A program made the translations under genes and the position numbers. From NCBI GenBank assembly GCA_030710605.1, contig CP092863.1, positions 136,467,456 through 136,531,455 on the forward strand: 64,000 nt of DNA, written 5' to 3'. The DNA is from Cordylochernes scorpioides (lineage: Eukaryota; Arthropoda; Arachnida; Pseudoscorpiones; Chernetidae). Under the pieces are notes generated by a model. The model did no database searches, was not told the origin of the DNA, and saw nothing but the letters and a program-made list of their open reading frames with translations. Position 1 is the stretch's first letter. Every line of letters begins with the position of its first letter. This document shows, in pieces, positions 42,033 to 53,310 of this stretch.

Positions 42033-42812
42033 TATACTCATAGACAAAACTTAAGGAAGTTGTACCTTTCAGCATGTATATCGGGATTCAGACAATAAAT
42101 CTGAAAGATATTACAGTGATCTGTATTGAAGACACACGAGATAACCAAGTGTGAACAAAACTTAAGGAAGTTGTACCTTTTAGCATGTATATCGGGATTC
42201 AGACAATAACTCTGAAAGATATTACAGTGACCTGTATTGAAGACACACGAGATAACCAAGTGTGAACAAAACTTAAGGAAGTTGTACTTTTTAGCATGTA
42301 TATCGGGATTCAGACAATAAATCTGAAAGATATTACAGTGATCTGTATTGAAGACACACGAGATAACCAAGTGTGAACAAAACTTAAGGAAGTTGTACCT
42401 TTTAGCATGTATATCGGGATTCAGACAATAACTCTGAAAGATATTACAGTGACCTGTATTGAAGACACACGAGATAACCAAGTGTGAACAAAACTTAAGG
42501 AAGTTGTACCTTTCAGCATGTATATCGGGATTCAGACAATAACTCTGAAAGATATTACAGTGACCTGTATTGAAGACACACGAGATAACCAAGTGTAAAC
42601 AAAACTTAAGGAAGTTGTACTTTTTAGCATGTATATCGGGATTCAGACAATAACTCTGAAAGATATTACAGTGACCTTTATTGAAGACATACGAGATAAC
42701 CAAGTATGAACAAAATTACCTCTCTCTCCTTAAAAAAAAAAAAAAAAAAAAATAGACGACCGGCGACATCAAATACTTTCAACTTCCTCAAATTTTGTCC
42801 ATGAGTGTAAAT
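42033..42812 (-). mobile_element. MITE H with six 111-bp internal units
   Basis: Ends are inverted (actcatagacaaaacttaag at left, cttcctcaaattttgtccat at right) next to TA. Six tandem 111-bp units (42040-42710), then an A-run and the gacgaccggcgacatcaaa block. Because 111 is divisible by three, one minus frame stays open for 221 codons. Confidence 0.85.
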
Positions 42813-43470
42813 AAATATATCAAAGAGCGTTTTGGGGGGCGTCTAATAAAAAAGAACACAATTAAATAATTAACGAGAGTGTACCTCTAATTGATTTAAA
42901 TAATAAAATAAAAAATCCATTTGTTATTGTTTAGAAAGAATTCGTGACGTAAATATTAACACTAAAATAATTAGAAGAAATCCCAATCAAACTGAACAAC
43001 CCTCGTTGAAATTGTCTTTCAATAGGTGTTTGTTTTTTTTAGTTTTTATGGAAGAAAGAAAACAATTGGCACAAGAATTCTAATTAGCTGGATGTCTAAG
43101 ACATCCTGGCGTCAGCCAAGACACGCATCTATAGGTACTTCCTCGGTGTGGAACTGAGGAGTGAAGACCTTGTCTGGAGGAGAACTCTCTCAAGGTGGGG
43201 AAACCTTCCTTGCTGAAGACATTTGTACACAACTATATATATATAGTCCCCTACATTTTATATGCCCTTTTACTATTTTATTTTTTTACCTTTTTTAAAA
43301 AGAATTAATAAAATGGTTTAAATTGTCAAATTGTCTAAGATTGTGTGTTTTCAGTACGGAATGTATGTGTGAACGATTCGAGGTAAATCCTTCATTAGAT
43401 AGATTTATTCCAAACTATTAGAGACGTGTATATGATAAATTCAGATATAAGAAAATTTGCGGTTTACTTT
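42813..43470. other. Unassigned spacer
   Basis: AT-rich with one GC-richer patch (43090-43220) containing ggatgtctaagacatcc, a perfect inverted repeat. No frame or family recognised. Confidence 0.45.
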
Positions 43471-44050
43471 ATAAAATCTTTAATTAAAAAGGCATATATT
43501 GGATCAAAATATCATTTATTTTACTAATATTTTGATCCAATATATGCCTTTTTAATTAAAGATTTATTTATGGATTGCTCTATTTTCAAAACCTTATAAA
43601 ATATTCGTAAAACTTAGGCAATATGTTTATTTATTACGAAAACACTTCGAGCTTTCGACCTCTCGCTCTTCAACAGACAAAAATTATAATCTAAGAGTGG
43701 GCAAGGGAGGTGAGATGGCTATTTATATTGAGAGTGAACACGTGAGGCGAGATTTGCATATATGATTCTTTTAAAAATTTAAACAATTTATACTGCCCTT
43801 ACAGCAATTAAATAATTAATGGAAGGGCCTGGCTCATCAGGGGTAAACCCTTTCAGCAGTTTCGCCAGTTTAATTTACCATCAATGAAGAATTAATGGGA
43901 GGGCCTGGTTCACCAGTGGTGAACCCTCCCAGCGCTTTCGCCAGTTTAATCTACCATCAATGAAAAAAATGAATGGAAGGGCCTGGCTCATCAGTGGTAA
44001 ACCCACCCAGCGGTTTCTGCAGTTGAATGTATCAGATATATTTATGAGTA
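43471..44050. mobile_element. Foldback S, foldback W, and three F cores in series
   Basis: 43471-43595 is a short S palindrome; 43600-43755 is W with cttcgagctttcgacctc; 43761-44050 has three consecutive minus-strand F centres (near 43830, 43905 and 43985), the only tandem F cluster seen. Confidence 0.7.
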
Positions 44051-44289
44051 AAATAAATTTCTGAATTAATTGATTTACCATATTTTGTGTTTAAAAATAC
44101 TAAATATTATAAAATTGAAATGAGAATTAATGCCATTATTTTTTACTGAAATACAATCATAGACAAAACTTAAGTAAGTTTTATATTTTGATATCGCAGG
44201 TCGTCTTTTTTAAAGGGACAAAGATAATTTATTAAGAAGAAGATAGGCGAACAAACTCGTCGAAATATAAACCTCCTTTTTGTGTCTGG
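44051..44289. mobile_element. MITE H end and T fragment
   Basis: catagacaaaacttaagtaa ... gatatcgcaggtcgtct (44158-44210) is an H end; gaagataggcgaacaaactc (44242-44262) is a T arm. Confidence 0.6.
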
Positions 44290-44530
44290 ATGCTATATTT
44301 ATGGCGAACTAAATAACTTAGTCCTTATTTCTGCTCCGCGCTTATGGAATTGAAGACTTGAGGCGATGGCGTCGACCTTTCATATTAAATCTTACTTTTC
44401 CTTATTACTAATAATTGTATATAGTTGCGGAACTACTGGTTTCCCGTGCTGCTCTTTTCCTGTTATTGCACCTTGTACGGAGAATCTGTATAAGACTAAC
44501 GTCTTAATAAAGGCTTTGTGTGTGTGTGTG
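44290..44530 (+). pseudogene. LINE 3' end (CR1/L2-like) with hairpin tail
   Basis: A frame reads ELNNLVLISAPRLWN then a stop, and STFHIKSYFSLLL after it; the (s)APRLWN-x-LP ... F-K-x-x-L-K pattern marks the C-terminus of CR1/L2-type LINEs and of similar families. The 3' end has AAGAC-taac-GTCTT then AATAAAGG and a (tg)n tail, the parent-like form of the G array. Confidence 0.65.
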
Positions 44531-44615
44531 AACCTTGTCGAAATATCGAATTTCAAATAAATATATTTGATCCAAAATATATAACCACATTTTAATATAT
44601 GTTTTAATATATTCC
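44531..44615. mobile_element. Foldback T arm
   Basis: aaccttgtcgaaatatcgaa ... tatttgatccaaaatatata is one arm of T; a second lies at 45895-46005. Confidence 0.6.
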
Positions 44616-44689
44616 AATATATATCTATGTCTCCATGTGTTGTATAGTTGTAGTATAATTGCCAAGGTGACAGAAATAAAATTTCGAGT

Positions 44690-45200
44690 GAGTGACAGTC
44701 GGCGCCAGTGGAGGAAAAAGGCCCGAAAAACATGTCGGGTTCCCCTTGGGGTGTGCCCCTTCTTACTCAAACAGATCAGTACGCTTTGAGACACGAGGAT
44801 TGACAGACCCCTCTAGACAGAACTGCCCTGACCGGTGTCGGCTTCACTTACTCTCTCACCATCTCTATGGTGATATCCAACATACTTTGTCCTTTTGTGT
44901 AATCCCAATCACGCCTGAACCCACTCTAAACATTGTGGCCACCACGACTGCAACCAACATGCCACACTGCATTCATCCAACAGGATAACAAACTACATTA
45001 CTACATATATGTCATAATATATACTCTTCCAGGAATAATAAAGCAAACCTACAGTTGATCCAGAGAGAGAGACGGGCGGGTAAAGTCCGGTCACTTTAGA
45101 CATCGGCGACATTCCAAGTGGCGACCACAGGGGCCGTTACTTGGAACTTCGAGGACTATTGAGACAGTGGGGGATTGTGTGCGATACGAACGGCCGCCCG
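44690..45200 (+). mobile_element. LTR and leader of an LTR retrotransposon
   Basis: GC-richer block with aggaataataaagc (polyadenylation-like) at about 45033-45046, followed by a gagagagagac tract and, at 45119-45130, GTGGCGACCACAGG, resembling a primer-binding site. The part 45005-45130 recurs in reverse at 36290-36440 and 44930-45010 recurs in reverse at 32895-32960. No gag or pol follows. Confidence 0.5.
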
Positions 45201-45510
45201 GCTGTGGCCGGTTCCGTCTCTCTCCCTCTTTCTCTGGTTGTCTGGGTTTCTCTTCCAAATTGTGGTGTCCTTATTTATTTTTCCACCTTATTATTATACC
45301 ACATATAAATATTTAATTAGTATCTAAAGACATTTATTATCATTTCTTTTGCATTCTTGTAGAAGAACGGAAATGCCGAAAGCTTAAGAATTAACTAATA
45401 AATTACAAAAAAAAAAAAGTTTCTGAGTATAAGTTTCTTACTTTATTGAATTTTCTCTCAAATTTTCAGGTACTCTAAACCCTTCTACAGGAGTTTACAA
45501 CGTTTACTGG

Positions 45511-45824
45511 AGGTCGGTGGAAGGCTGGTTTAAACCGTTTGGTTTTCGACTACTACGACCCGGGTTCGATTCCCGCATTGGACACTTTTTTTCTGCTTAA
45601 AAAAAATGCTCCAATGGCCCCCGATTCTTGCAAAAGTCCAACCCCACCAGCGAGTGCAAGTAACCAAACGAGGCTCTGGAACATTTGTAAGTGCAAAGTC
45701 GAACTGCTTTTCACATGTGTAGACATGTGGTGCGCTTACAGTAAAAAGCAGTCGCTAACTACCCACCATGATTATCCTGGCCTGTACCACGTGTACTAGG
45801 GATAAGCAAAAAAAAAAAAAACAC
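45511..45824 (+). mobile_element. SINE-A, full length
   Basis: Head ggtcggtggaaggctggttt, box B gggttcgattccc, body, tail ggataagcaaaaaaaaaaaa. A gtagaagaacggaaatgccgaaagctt motif (45359-45385) upstream resembles a decayed W/X core. Confidence 0.88.
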
Positions 45825-45879
45825 AACGAACACAAACAGGAATATAAAAGAAATGACAATAAACGCCTTTAAATACTAA

Positions 45880-46232
45880 TTAAATATTTATATTAAAATG
45901 CGGTCATATATTTTGGATCAAATATATTTATTAGAAATTCGATATTTTGACGAGATTGTTCTCCATCTTCTTCTTAATAAATTGTCTTTGTCGATAACGA
46001 CTATAATAATCTTCTTGGTTATATTTAGACGACAAGACGAAATAAAAGAAGAAGAGTTTCTTTAAAGAAACTCTTCTTCTTTTATTTCGTCTTCTCGTCT
46101 AAATTGTCTTTGTCTCTCTAAAAAAAAGACGACCGACGACATCAAAATATGAAACTTATTTAAGTTACAACAACAACAACAACAACCTTTATCAAGACAC
46201 TATTGTCTTACAAGGGGATAAAAGGTTATATA
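45880..46232. mobile_element. T arm, small palindrome, H end
   Basis: 45895-46005 T arm; 46020-46102 near-perfect palindrome (gaaataaaagaagaagag/ctcttcttcttttatttc); 46103-46170 H-type gacgaccgacgacatcaaaa; then (caa)n and a retroposon end at 46180-46225. Confidence 0.6.
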
Positions 46233-46234
46233 TA

Positions 46235-47522
46235 CAGTGTGGCAAATAATTTTTAAGAATGGGTTTGTAAAATAAAAAAGAAACAAGCTAATTCAATTTC
46301 TACTATTTTTTTATTCAAAATAATCCCCTCCGGATTCAATACATATGTTACAACGATTTAATAAGGAATTAAATGCCTCTTGCAGGCCACTTTGAGGAAT
46401 TGCCTCCAAAGTGCTCGTCGCAGCGGTCTGGATGGTCGGGATATCATAAAAAAAGCAACCTTTTAACTTCAATTTTATTTTTGGGAATAAATAAAAGTCA
46501 CATTGTGCTAAATCAGGCGAGTACGGAGGATGATTCAACACACAGACGTTATTTTTGGCCAAAAAGCGACGAACAGTGAGTGATGAGTGACTCGGTGCAT
46601 TATCATGCAGCAAACACCAACTGTCTTCATCGCGATATTCTGCACGAATGCGACGATTTCTAGCAATCAAACGTTTCAAAACGTTTAAATAATACTCTCC
46701 AGTAATGGTTTGTCCAGCGGGAACAAATTCTTTGTGGATAATACCTCTACTATCGAAAAAGGTAATCAGCATTGTTTTGATTTTTGATGGCACTTTTCGC
46801 GTTTTTTTGGCTTGTGGAGAGTTTTTTGACTTCTATTCGGCACTTTGGCGCTTTGTCTTTGGGTCATACTGAAAACACCATGTTTCATCACCCGTAACAA
46901 TTGATTTCAGGAAGTTTGAATTATTTTCATAGGCAGAAATGATGTCCCTGCAATGTGCAATTCACACTGATTTCTGCTCGCCCGTTAAAGTGTGTGGAAC
47001 AAATTTAGTACAGACTTTAGTTTTACCTAAATCTTCATGCAGAATGGTTCGAATCGTTTCTTTGTTGATGTGTAAAACCTCTGCCATCATTGTTTTCAAC
47101 AAATTCTCGCACTTTTTCTATACTTTCTGGTGTCTTTGAAGAACTTGGTCGTCCAGTATGCTTATCATCTTCTAGCGTATTTCTTCCATCCGAAAAACGT
47201 TTGTGCCAAATGAAAACATTTGATTTACTCAAACATAACGTACCATAAACTTGCTTCATCAAAATATATGTTTCCGATGCACTTCTACCAAGTTTTGCAT
47301 TAAATTTAATGACCGCTCTCTGTTCCATCTCAGAATTCCGACGAACAAAAATTTTTACTTTTCAAAAATCGCCTGTATGTTTTTAAAGAGTTAACCAAAA
47401 TGGCTGAAACAAAGCCACGCGCTAGATAAGGCTTCGAATATATATACGCATGCGCAATTTCATAACTGGCTCTGCTATTGGCCTTTATCTAGCGCGAGTC
47501 TTAAAAATTATTTGCCGCACTG
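46235..47522 (-). mobile_element. Complete mariner element, 1288 bp
   Basis: Terminal repeats CAGTGTGGCAAATAATTTTT at 46235 and the complement ending 47522 (one mismatch, GGC/GCC), flanked by TA at 46233-46234 and 47523-47524. Length is that of a standard mariner. The only open reading information is the inactivated transposase at 46311-47328. Confidence 0.95.
46311..47328 (-). pseudogene. mariner transposase, inactivated
   Basis: Nearly full length (~339 codons; family ~345). Start MEQRAVIKFNAKLG at 47328, N-terminal helix-turn-helix part with YGTLCLSKSNVFIWHKRFSDG. Catalytic D,D34D: D in VTGDETWC, D in LLHDNAPSH, and D in QCDFYLFP with exactly 34 residues between the last two; PPYSPDLAQCD is the mariner signature. 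Three lesions: a frameshift near 47085-47095 and in-frame stops after GEQKSV (about 46965) and after KRQSAE (about 46835). The C-terminal 160 codons (46311-46793) remain open. Confidence 0.93.
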
Positions 47523-47575
47523 TAGATGTACATGAGTGAGAGGAGGAAAAGCAATTTAGAGGGGAGGGGGAGCAA

Positions 47576-47800
47576 TCAGCCGTTGTCTGTGGAGTTGAGC
47601 ATTTCTTCCCTCATTTTATCAATCGCCTTGAAAAATGTTAAATATTTACAAACAAATGTTTTATCCAGCAGGAGAGTAGTAAACATTTTATATACATGTT
47701 GTTCATTATAGTGAGTTAGCCCCGAAATTTCGCGAATTTCCAGTCTTTTTTCATATAGGAATGGGCAATGGAATAGATAGTGGACCAACTTATTTAAGTT
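47576..47800 (-). pseudogene. LINE C-terminal fragment
   Basis: Minus-strand frame with LVHYLFHCPFLYEKRLEIRE, the H-x3/4-C half of the LINE C-terminal motif plus the following helix; the Cys pair is cut away by an H end at 47800. Stops at 47576. Confidence 0.6.
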
Positions 47801-47929
47801 TTGTCTATGAGTGTAATTACAAAAAAATAATGACAATAATTCTCATTTTTAGTATTTTAAACAACAATTTTCTAACTAATATTTATATTCCATAAAATAA
47901 TTCCTTGTATCAATATTGAGTAAAATTAA

Positions 47930-48556
47930 TCAGACCTCCAGGGAAAAGTGTCTTTTCAAAACTTTTTTATTCTCTAGCTTTCAGGAACGAACGCCCTTCT
48001 ACAGGAGAAAACTTGGTATAATGTTATGAAAAAAGGCATCTCCTTATCGTGCAACTGAGAGTTACTTATGGCTTGCGCCATCTATCGGAATAAATATCAA
48101 CTATTCTCGTTGATTTTTAATTATTCCACAATTGACCAAATACCCATTCTTTATTAATAGAGAAAAGCTAACCACGGATGCGTTTTGGGCTGTTGGCCCT
48201 CATCAGCGTGGTGCAAGTTGTCCGTGTTTAGTAATCAAGAATGGGTATTTGACCAATTCTGGAATAATTAAAAAATCAACGAGAATAGGCTATATTTATT
48301 CCGATAGATGGCGCAAGCCATCAGAAACTTTCAGTTGCACGATAAGGAGATGCCTTTTTCATAATTATGCACCTTATCCCAGTACAATGTCACATTTGTA
48401 CTATATTTTCACATTGGATAATGATTTGACAATGATTTAACTCGTGTTCTATTGGTAAATTGTCATACCAAGTTTTCTTCCGAAGAAAGTCGCTCGTACC
48501 TGAAAGCTAGAGAATGAAAATGTTTTGAAAATACAATTTTCACTGAAAGCCTGATA
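47930..48556. mobile_element. Foldback X with foldback L inserted at its centre
   Basis: X arms 47930-48022 and 48462-48556 (gaaaacttggta / taccaagttttc inner ends) match the uninterrupted X at 55955-56108. L (48023-48420) fills the centre: left arm to 48213, right arm from 48229. X arms read CTGTAGA or decayed variants, a stem and GAAAGCTA with stem I TTCTC/GAGAA, i.e. a drifted hammerhead. Confidence 0.75.
48172..48213 (-). ncRNA. Hammerhead ribozyme, G12 mutated (family L)
   Basis: Minus strand: stem I ACCACG/CGTGGT is perfect (6 pairs), CTGATGA intact, stem II GGGC-caaca-GCCC perfect, but GAAA reads AAAA and stem III is CGCATC. Loss of G12 should abolish cleavage. Confidence 0.72.
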
Positions 48557-48654
48557 TATTTTACTCAATATTATTTATAACATATAAATTATTTACATAT
48601 TTCAGAAATGCTAAGAAAATTATTTAGCATTTATTTTTTTATATAAATTTAAAC

Positions 48655-49030
48655 ACTATGTCCCCCTAGGGACACTTGAGCTGTCATACATGTATGCCTT
48701 TACATTTGTCTATACATATATATATATATATAATAATTTCAGGCCGTGAATAGAATAGTCATATGATATTAACAATGAGAAAGAGAGAGAAAAAAGAACT
48801 GTGTACAAAAGAAAGAAGTGTCTGGCAATATGTAAAATCAACATAATATAAATTATCAGTTTCTTAAAAGACATTTGTTGCTATATAATTTAAAATATAT
48901 CTACAAAAGGTATTAAATTTAATATACATTTCTTTACTAGAAATAAAAATACTTGGTTCTGTTACTATCAAATTATTTTTGATTCTGTAGTCTTGAAAAA
49001 CAGGACAATTCAGTAAAAGATGTATTGATA
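48655..49030 (-). pseudogene. LINE C-terminal fragment and 3' end
   Basis: Minus-strand frame with LSIHLLLNCPVFQDYRIKN (H-x4-C motif) to a stop near 48866; the 3' part contains the hairpin tgtccctagggggaca (about 48662-48679), also present at 56885-56905. Confidence 0.6.
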
Positions 49031-49034
49031 AACT

Positions 49035-49545
49035 ATTTAACATAGTTATATTATGATGCATTAGCGCGCCATCTGTTATCAAAATTCGAAACTATTATAG
49101 ACGCGTATGATTCTTTTTAAAATAAACAATTTCTATTGCCCTTACTGCAATGAAAAAATTAATGGGAGGGACTGACTCATCAGTGGTGAACCCTCCCAGC
49201 GGTTTCGCCAGTTTAATCTACCATACCGCTGTTATATTGTATTTTTCAATATTCCTTTTATAGTGATACTGTCGCTAGACTCTTGGAATGGGTATTTTAT
49301 ATGAACTATGGACATAAGCCCTGAGGACAGTAGAATTACATATAATTATAAATATAACAGCGGTATGGTAGATTAAACTGGCGAAACCGCTGGGAGGGTT
49401 CACCACTGATGAGCCAGGCCCTCCCATTAATTTTTTCATTACAGTAAGGAGAGTAGAAATTGTTTTACGTTTTACGATTGTTTTACTCGTATTTTAAAAA
49501 GAATCATACGCGTCTGTAATAGTTTCGAATTTTAATATTTAGCAT
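49035..49545. mobile_element. Foldback family F, both arms
   Basis: Left arm from tgatgcattagcgcgccatc (49056) with minus-strand CTGATGAG core near 49175; right arm with plus-strand CTGGCGAAAC (about 49378) and CTGATGAGCCAGG (about 49405). Confidence 0.82.
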
Positions 49546-49676
49546 AGTATTTGTTTATGGTGTAATATAATTGAAATTGAGTTTTTTATTCGTATATACA
49601 GATGGATATACTCCTGTAGAATGTTTTACAGTACCCGATATCTTGAGAGAATATTTAATAAAATAAGAAACATATG

Positions 49677-49985
49677 GGGGTCGGTGGAAGGATGGTCTAA
49701 ACCGTTGGTTTTCGACCGCTACGACTCGGGTACGATTCCCGCATTGGACACTTTTTTATGTTAAAAAAATGCTCCAATGACCCCCAATTCTTGCAAAAGT
49801 CCAACCCCACCAGCGATTACAAGTGACCAAACGGGGCTCTGGCACATTTGTAAGTACAAAGTCGAACTGCTTTTCACATGTGTAGACATGTGGTGTACTT
49901 ACAGTAAAAGCAGTCGCTAACTTCTACCCACCATGATTATCATGTCCTGTACCACGTGTACTAGGGATAAGCGAAAAAAAAAGAA
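49677..49985 (+). mobile_element. SINE-A, full length
   Basis: Head gtcggtggaaggatggtc, box B gggtacgattccc, body and gggataagcgaaaaaaaa tail. About 160 bases from the exon A donor. Confidence 0.88.
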
Positions 49986-50143
49986 GGAACATATCCTCGG
50001 AGACTGAGTTTTATTGTAATCTAAATTTCAGAGGAATTTTCTGATTTTATTGATAAAATAGATATAAAAAAGTTAATCCAGAAAGCTGTTACCATGTTTA
50101 CATAATACCAATCTCTATGTGTCTGGACTGAGGATGTACTTAC

Positions 50144-50435
50144 GTTAGGATCTTGCGGAAAGGCTGAGATTGCGCTGGGGAGACCAGACGGGCTAGGAAG
50201 AAGGCAGGCAGGAAGAGCAGGTTGGGCAGAGAACAGAACCACGCTGTGAAGAGCGGTGCACGGAATGTCCGACGTCGTGTTAACTTGAGCACGTGCACAG
50301 CACCTGCCCAGCACATCGCCATGGCCAGGCCGAGCGCGGCCCCACATAGAGCACGCCGTGTAGCCGCTAGTCTCTCACGGCGGCGTGTCAGCGCTGTTCG
50401 TAGATAGGCGTCTTCAGCGTTCCCTGAATCCCCTT
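50144..50435 (-). CDS. SLC35F3/4-like: SLC35F3/F4-like transporter, exon A (5' end uncertain)
   Basis: GC-rich exon ending at the strong donor gtaagt (50143-50138), phase 2. It encodes an Arg-rich stretch (RTALTRRRERLAATRRALC), membrane segment LGLAMAMCWAGAVHVLKL, the motif TFRAPLFTAWFCSL, a second membrane segment LLFLPAFFLARLV and a polar end FRKILT. W-x-G-x-x-H-x-L-K-L followed by F-x-A-P-x-F-x-x-W-F is the start of the membrane domain in SLC35F3/F4/F5. The upstream limit is not fixed: a cag at 50436-50438 could be the acceptor, but the intron side is a minisatellite with no good pyrimidine tract. N-terminal exons are not identified. Confidence 0.85.
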
Positions 50436-50454
50436 CTGTCACATGGTAGATGTG

Positions 50455-51320
50455 TCGGTTACACTGTGTTTTATTGTAGATACAATGTTATTACACTGTG
50501 TTTTATTGTAGATACAATTGTTGTTATACTGTGTTTTACTGTAGGTACAATGTTATTGCACTGTGTTTTATTGTAGATACAATATTATTACACTGTGTTT
50601 TATTGTAGGTACAATGTTATTACACTGTGTTTTATTGTAGGTACAATGTTATTACACTGTGTTTTATTGTAGATACAATGTTATTACACTGTGTTTTATT
50701 GTAGATACAATGTTATTACACTGTGTTTTATTGTAGGTACAATGTTATTACACTGTGTTTTATTGTAGATACAATGTTATTACACTGTGTTTTATTGTAG
50801 ATACAATGTTATTACACTGTGTTTTATTGTAGGTACAATGTTATTACACTGTGTTTTATTGTAGATACAATGTTATTACACTGTGTTTTATTGTAGATAA
50901 AATGTTATTACACTGTGTTTTATTGTAGATACAATGTTATTACACTGTGTTTTATTGTAGATACAATTGTTGTTATACTGTGTTTTACTGTAGATACAAT
51001 ATTATTACACTGTGTTTTATTGTAGATACAATGTTGTTACACTGTGTTTTATTGTAGATACAATGTTATTACACTGTGTTTTATTGTAGATACAATGTTA
51101 TTACACTGTGTTTTATTGTAGATACAATTGTTGTTACACTGTGTTTTATTGTAGATACAATGTTATTACACTGTGTTTTATTGTAGATACAATTGTTGTT
51201 ACACTGTGTTTTATTGTAGATACAATGTTGTTATACTGTATTTTATTGTAGATACAATGTTGTTACACTGTGTTTTATTGTAGATACAATTGTTGTTATA
51301 CTGTGTTTTACTGTAGAAAC
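50455..51320. repeat. 32-bp minisatellite, about 27 copies
   Basis: Unit gatacaatgttattacactg + tgttttattgta repeats with few substitutions and occasional caattgttgtta variants. It starts about 20 bases beyond exon A. Confidence 0.95.
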
Positions 51321-51430
51321 AATCTTCAATAGCAAAAATGAAATAAATTCCTTATGTCTCCTTAAAATAACTAGACGACCGGCGACATCAAAGACTATCC
51401 ACTTCATTAAGATTTGTCCATATGAGTGTA
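51321..51430 (-). mobile_element. MITE H end
   Basis: ctagacgaccggcgacatca ... attaagatttgtccatatga + gtgta, one terminal part of H. Confidence 0.65.
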
Positions 51431-51848
51431 TTTTATTTAAAAAAAATCAAAATATGGACATTTGTTAGAAAGTAAAATTAATCACAAGATATTTAATACA
51501 CTTTATATTTTATATCATAATGCAGAGGTTGTGTTGGCAAAGGTAATTTACAGGCGTATGATCAGACGGGACTTTGATAATATTTCTATCATTGTAGAAA
51601 AGATAGTAAAAAATGATTTATTAAAAACATTATAGTCCTAAATAGCTTAAATTTCTTATGTTAACTTTCTTAAGTGCATAGTCACTACCTACCTACCCCA
51701 TGATAATCATTTATTGTACCACATGTACTAGAGATAATCTTTTTTAAAATGTTAGACGATTATTACCCTATAAGAGACTAGCTTCCTTTCTCTATATCTG
51801 TTCGTTAAACGAGCCAAATCTCTAGTGTGTCTATAATAGACATACACT

Positions 51849-52620
51849 CTCATGGACAAAACTCAAGGAAGTTGTACCTTTTAACATGTATATCGGGATT
51901 CAGACAATAACTCTGAAAGATATTACAGTGACCATTATTGAAGACACACGAGATAACCAAGTGTGAACAAAACTTAAGTATGTTGTACCTTTTAGCATGT
52001 ATATCGGGATTGTGACAATAACTCTGAAATATATTACAGTGACCTTTATTGAAGACACACGAGATAACCAAGTGTGAACAAAACTTAAGGAAGTTGTACC
52101 TTTCAGCATGTATATCGGGATTCAGACAATAACTCTGAAATATATTACAGTGACCTTTATTGAAGACACACGAGATAACCAAGTGTGAACAAAACTTAAG
52201 TAAGTTGTACCTTTTAGCATGTATATCGGGATTGTGACAATAACTCTGAAATATATTACAGTGACCTTTATTGAAGACACACGAGATAACCAAGTGTGAA
52301 CAAAACTTAAGGAAGTTTTACCTTTCAGCATGTATATCGGGATTCAGACAATAACTCTGAAATATATTACAGTGACCTTTATTGAAGACACACGAGATAA
52401 CCAAGTGTGAACAAAACTTAAGGAAGTTGTACCTTTCATCATGTATATCGGGATTGTTACAATAACTCTGAAAGATATTACAGTGACCTTTATTGAAAAC
52501 ACACGAGATAACCAAATGTAAACAAAATTACCTCTGTCTCCTTCAAAAAAAGAAGAAAAAAAAAAGACGACCGACGACATCAAAAACTTTTACTTCCTTA
52601 AATTTTATCTATGAGTGTAT
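51849..52620 (-). mobile_element. MITE H with six 111-bp units
   Basis: actctcatggacaaaactca ... left end; units 51849-52510; gacgaccgacgacatcaaaa block; right end taaattttatctatgagtg. Part of arm 1; arm 2 has only three units. Confidence 0.85.
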
Positions 52621-53310
52621 GAGCATAGTTATCTTGCCATCAATTAGTATAATTAAGCTATATCTCTATAGATAAATATATAATTAAAGGAGAAATTAAA
52701 CACATTAAAAAATGACATAAACACATGGACAAAACTTAATGAAGTGGAACGTCTCTGATGTTCTCGGTCGTCTATTTATTTTAAAGAAGACAGACAAATT
52801 ATTTATTTAAAAAATAGACATTTCGGCCAGTTAAAGTTTTATTTTCTCAACTTTTCAACCAAAATGTTTAATTAAAAATCTATTTATGGATTGCTATATT
52901 TTCAAAAAAATAGTTTATGTATGTAAGGAGTTAGAAAATACACAGAAGAGACAATCTTTAACCGAAGCAATTAACACTAAGTAAACAATACAACACTGAT
53001 TGCATCACAAAGGCAAACATTGAGAAGTCAATTGTGACACCATTTGTTACAATCTACCATGAATAAATAGAATGTATTGTGTTAATGACATTACAATTGC
53101 TAAATTGAGATGGAAATTATGTTAAATTGATGTTTAATTCAATTGCGGAGTGTATTGTGGCAATTATACATGGGGGAATAATGTCCAATAGCAACCATTG
53201 TATTATATGTTATCTCAATGGAATGGAGCCAAGATATAGCTCTGTGTGTACATATAGTTCCCAATAACTTTATTAGGTGCCACCGCTCAAAAAGATCAAC
53301 CTAGATAATC

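Noticed and set aside
42038-42703. 221-codon minus-strand frame with six MVISCVFN repeats as a repeat protein gene
   Set aside because: It is the tandem 111-bp interior of MITE H; the same unit occurs in other frames and orientations, no start or splice context, and the frame is open only because of the period.
50455-51320. CRISPR-like array
   Set aside because: Units are contiguous identical repeats without unique spacers, in a eukaryotic intron; it is a minisatellite. The same holds for the G, H and R arrays.
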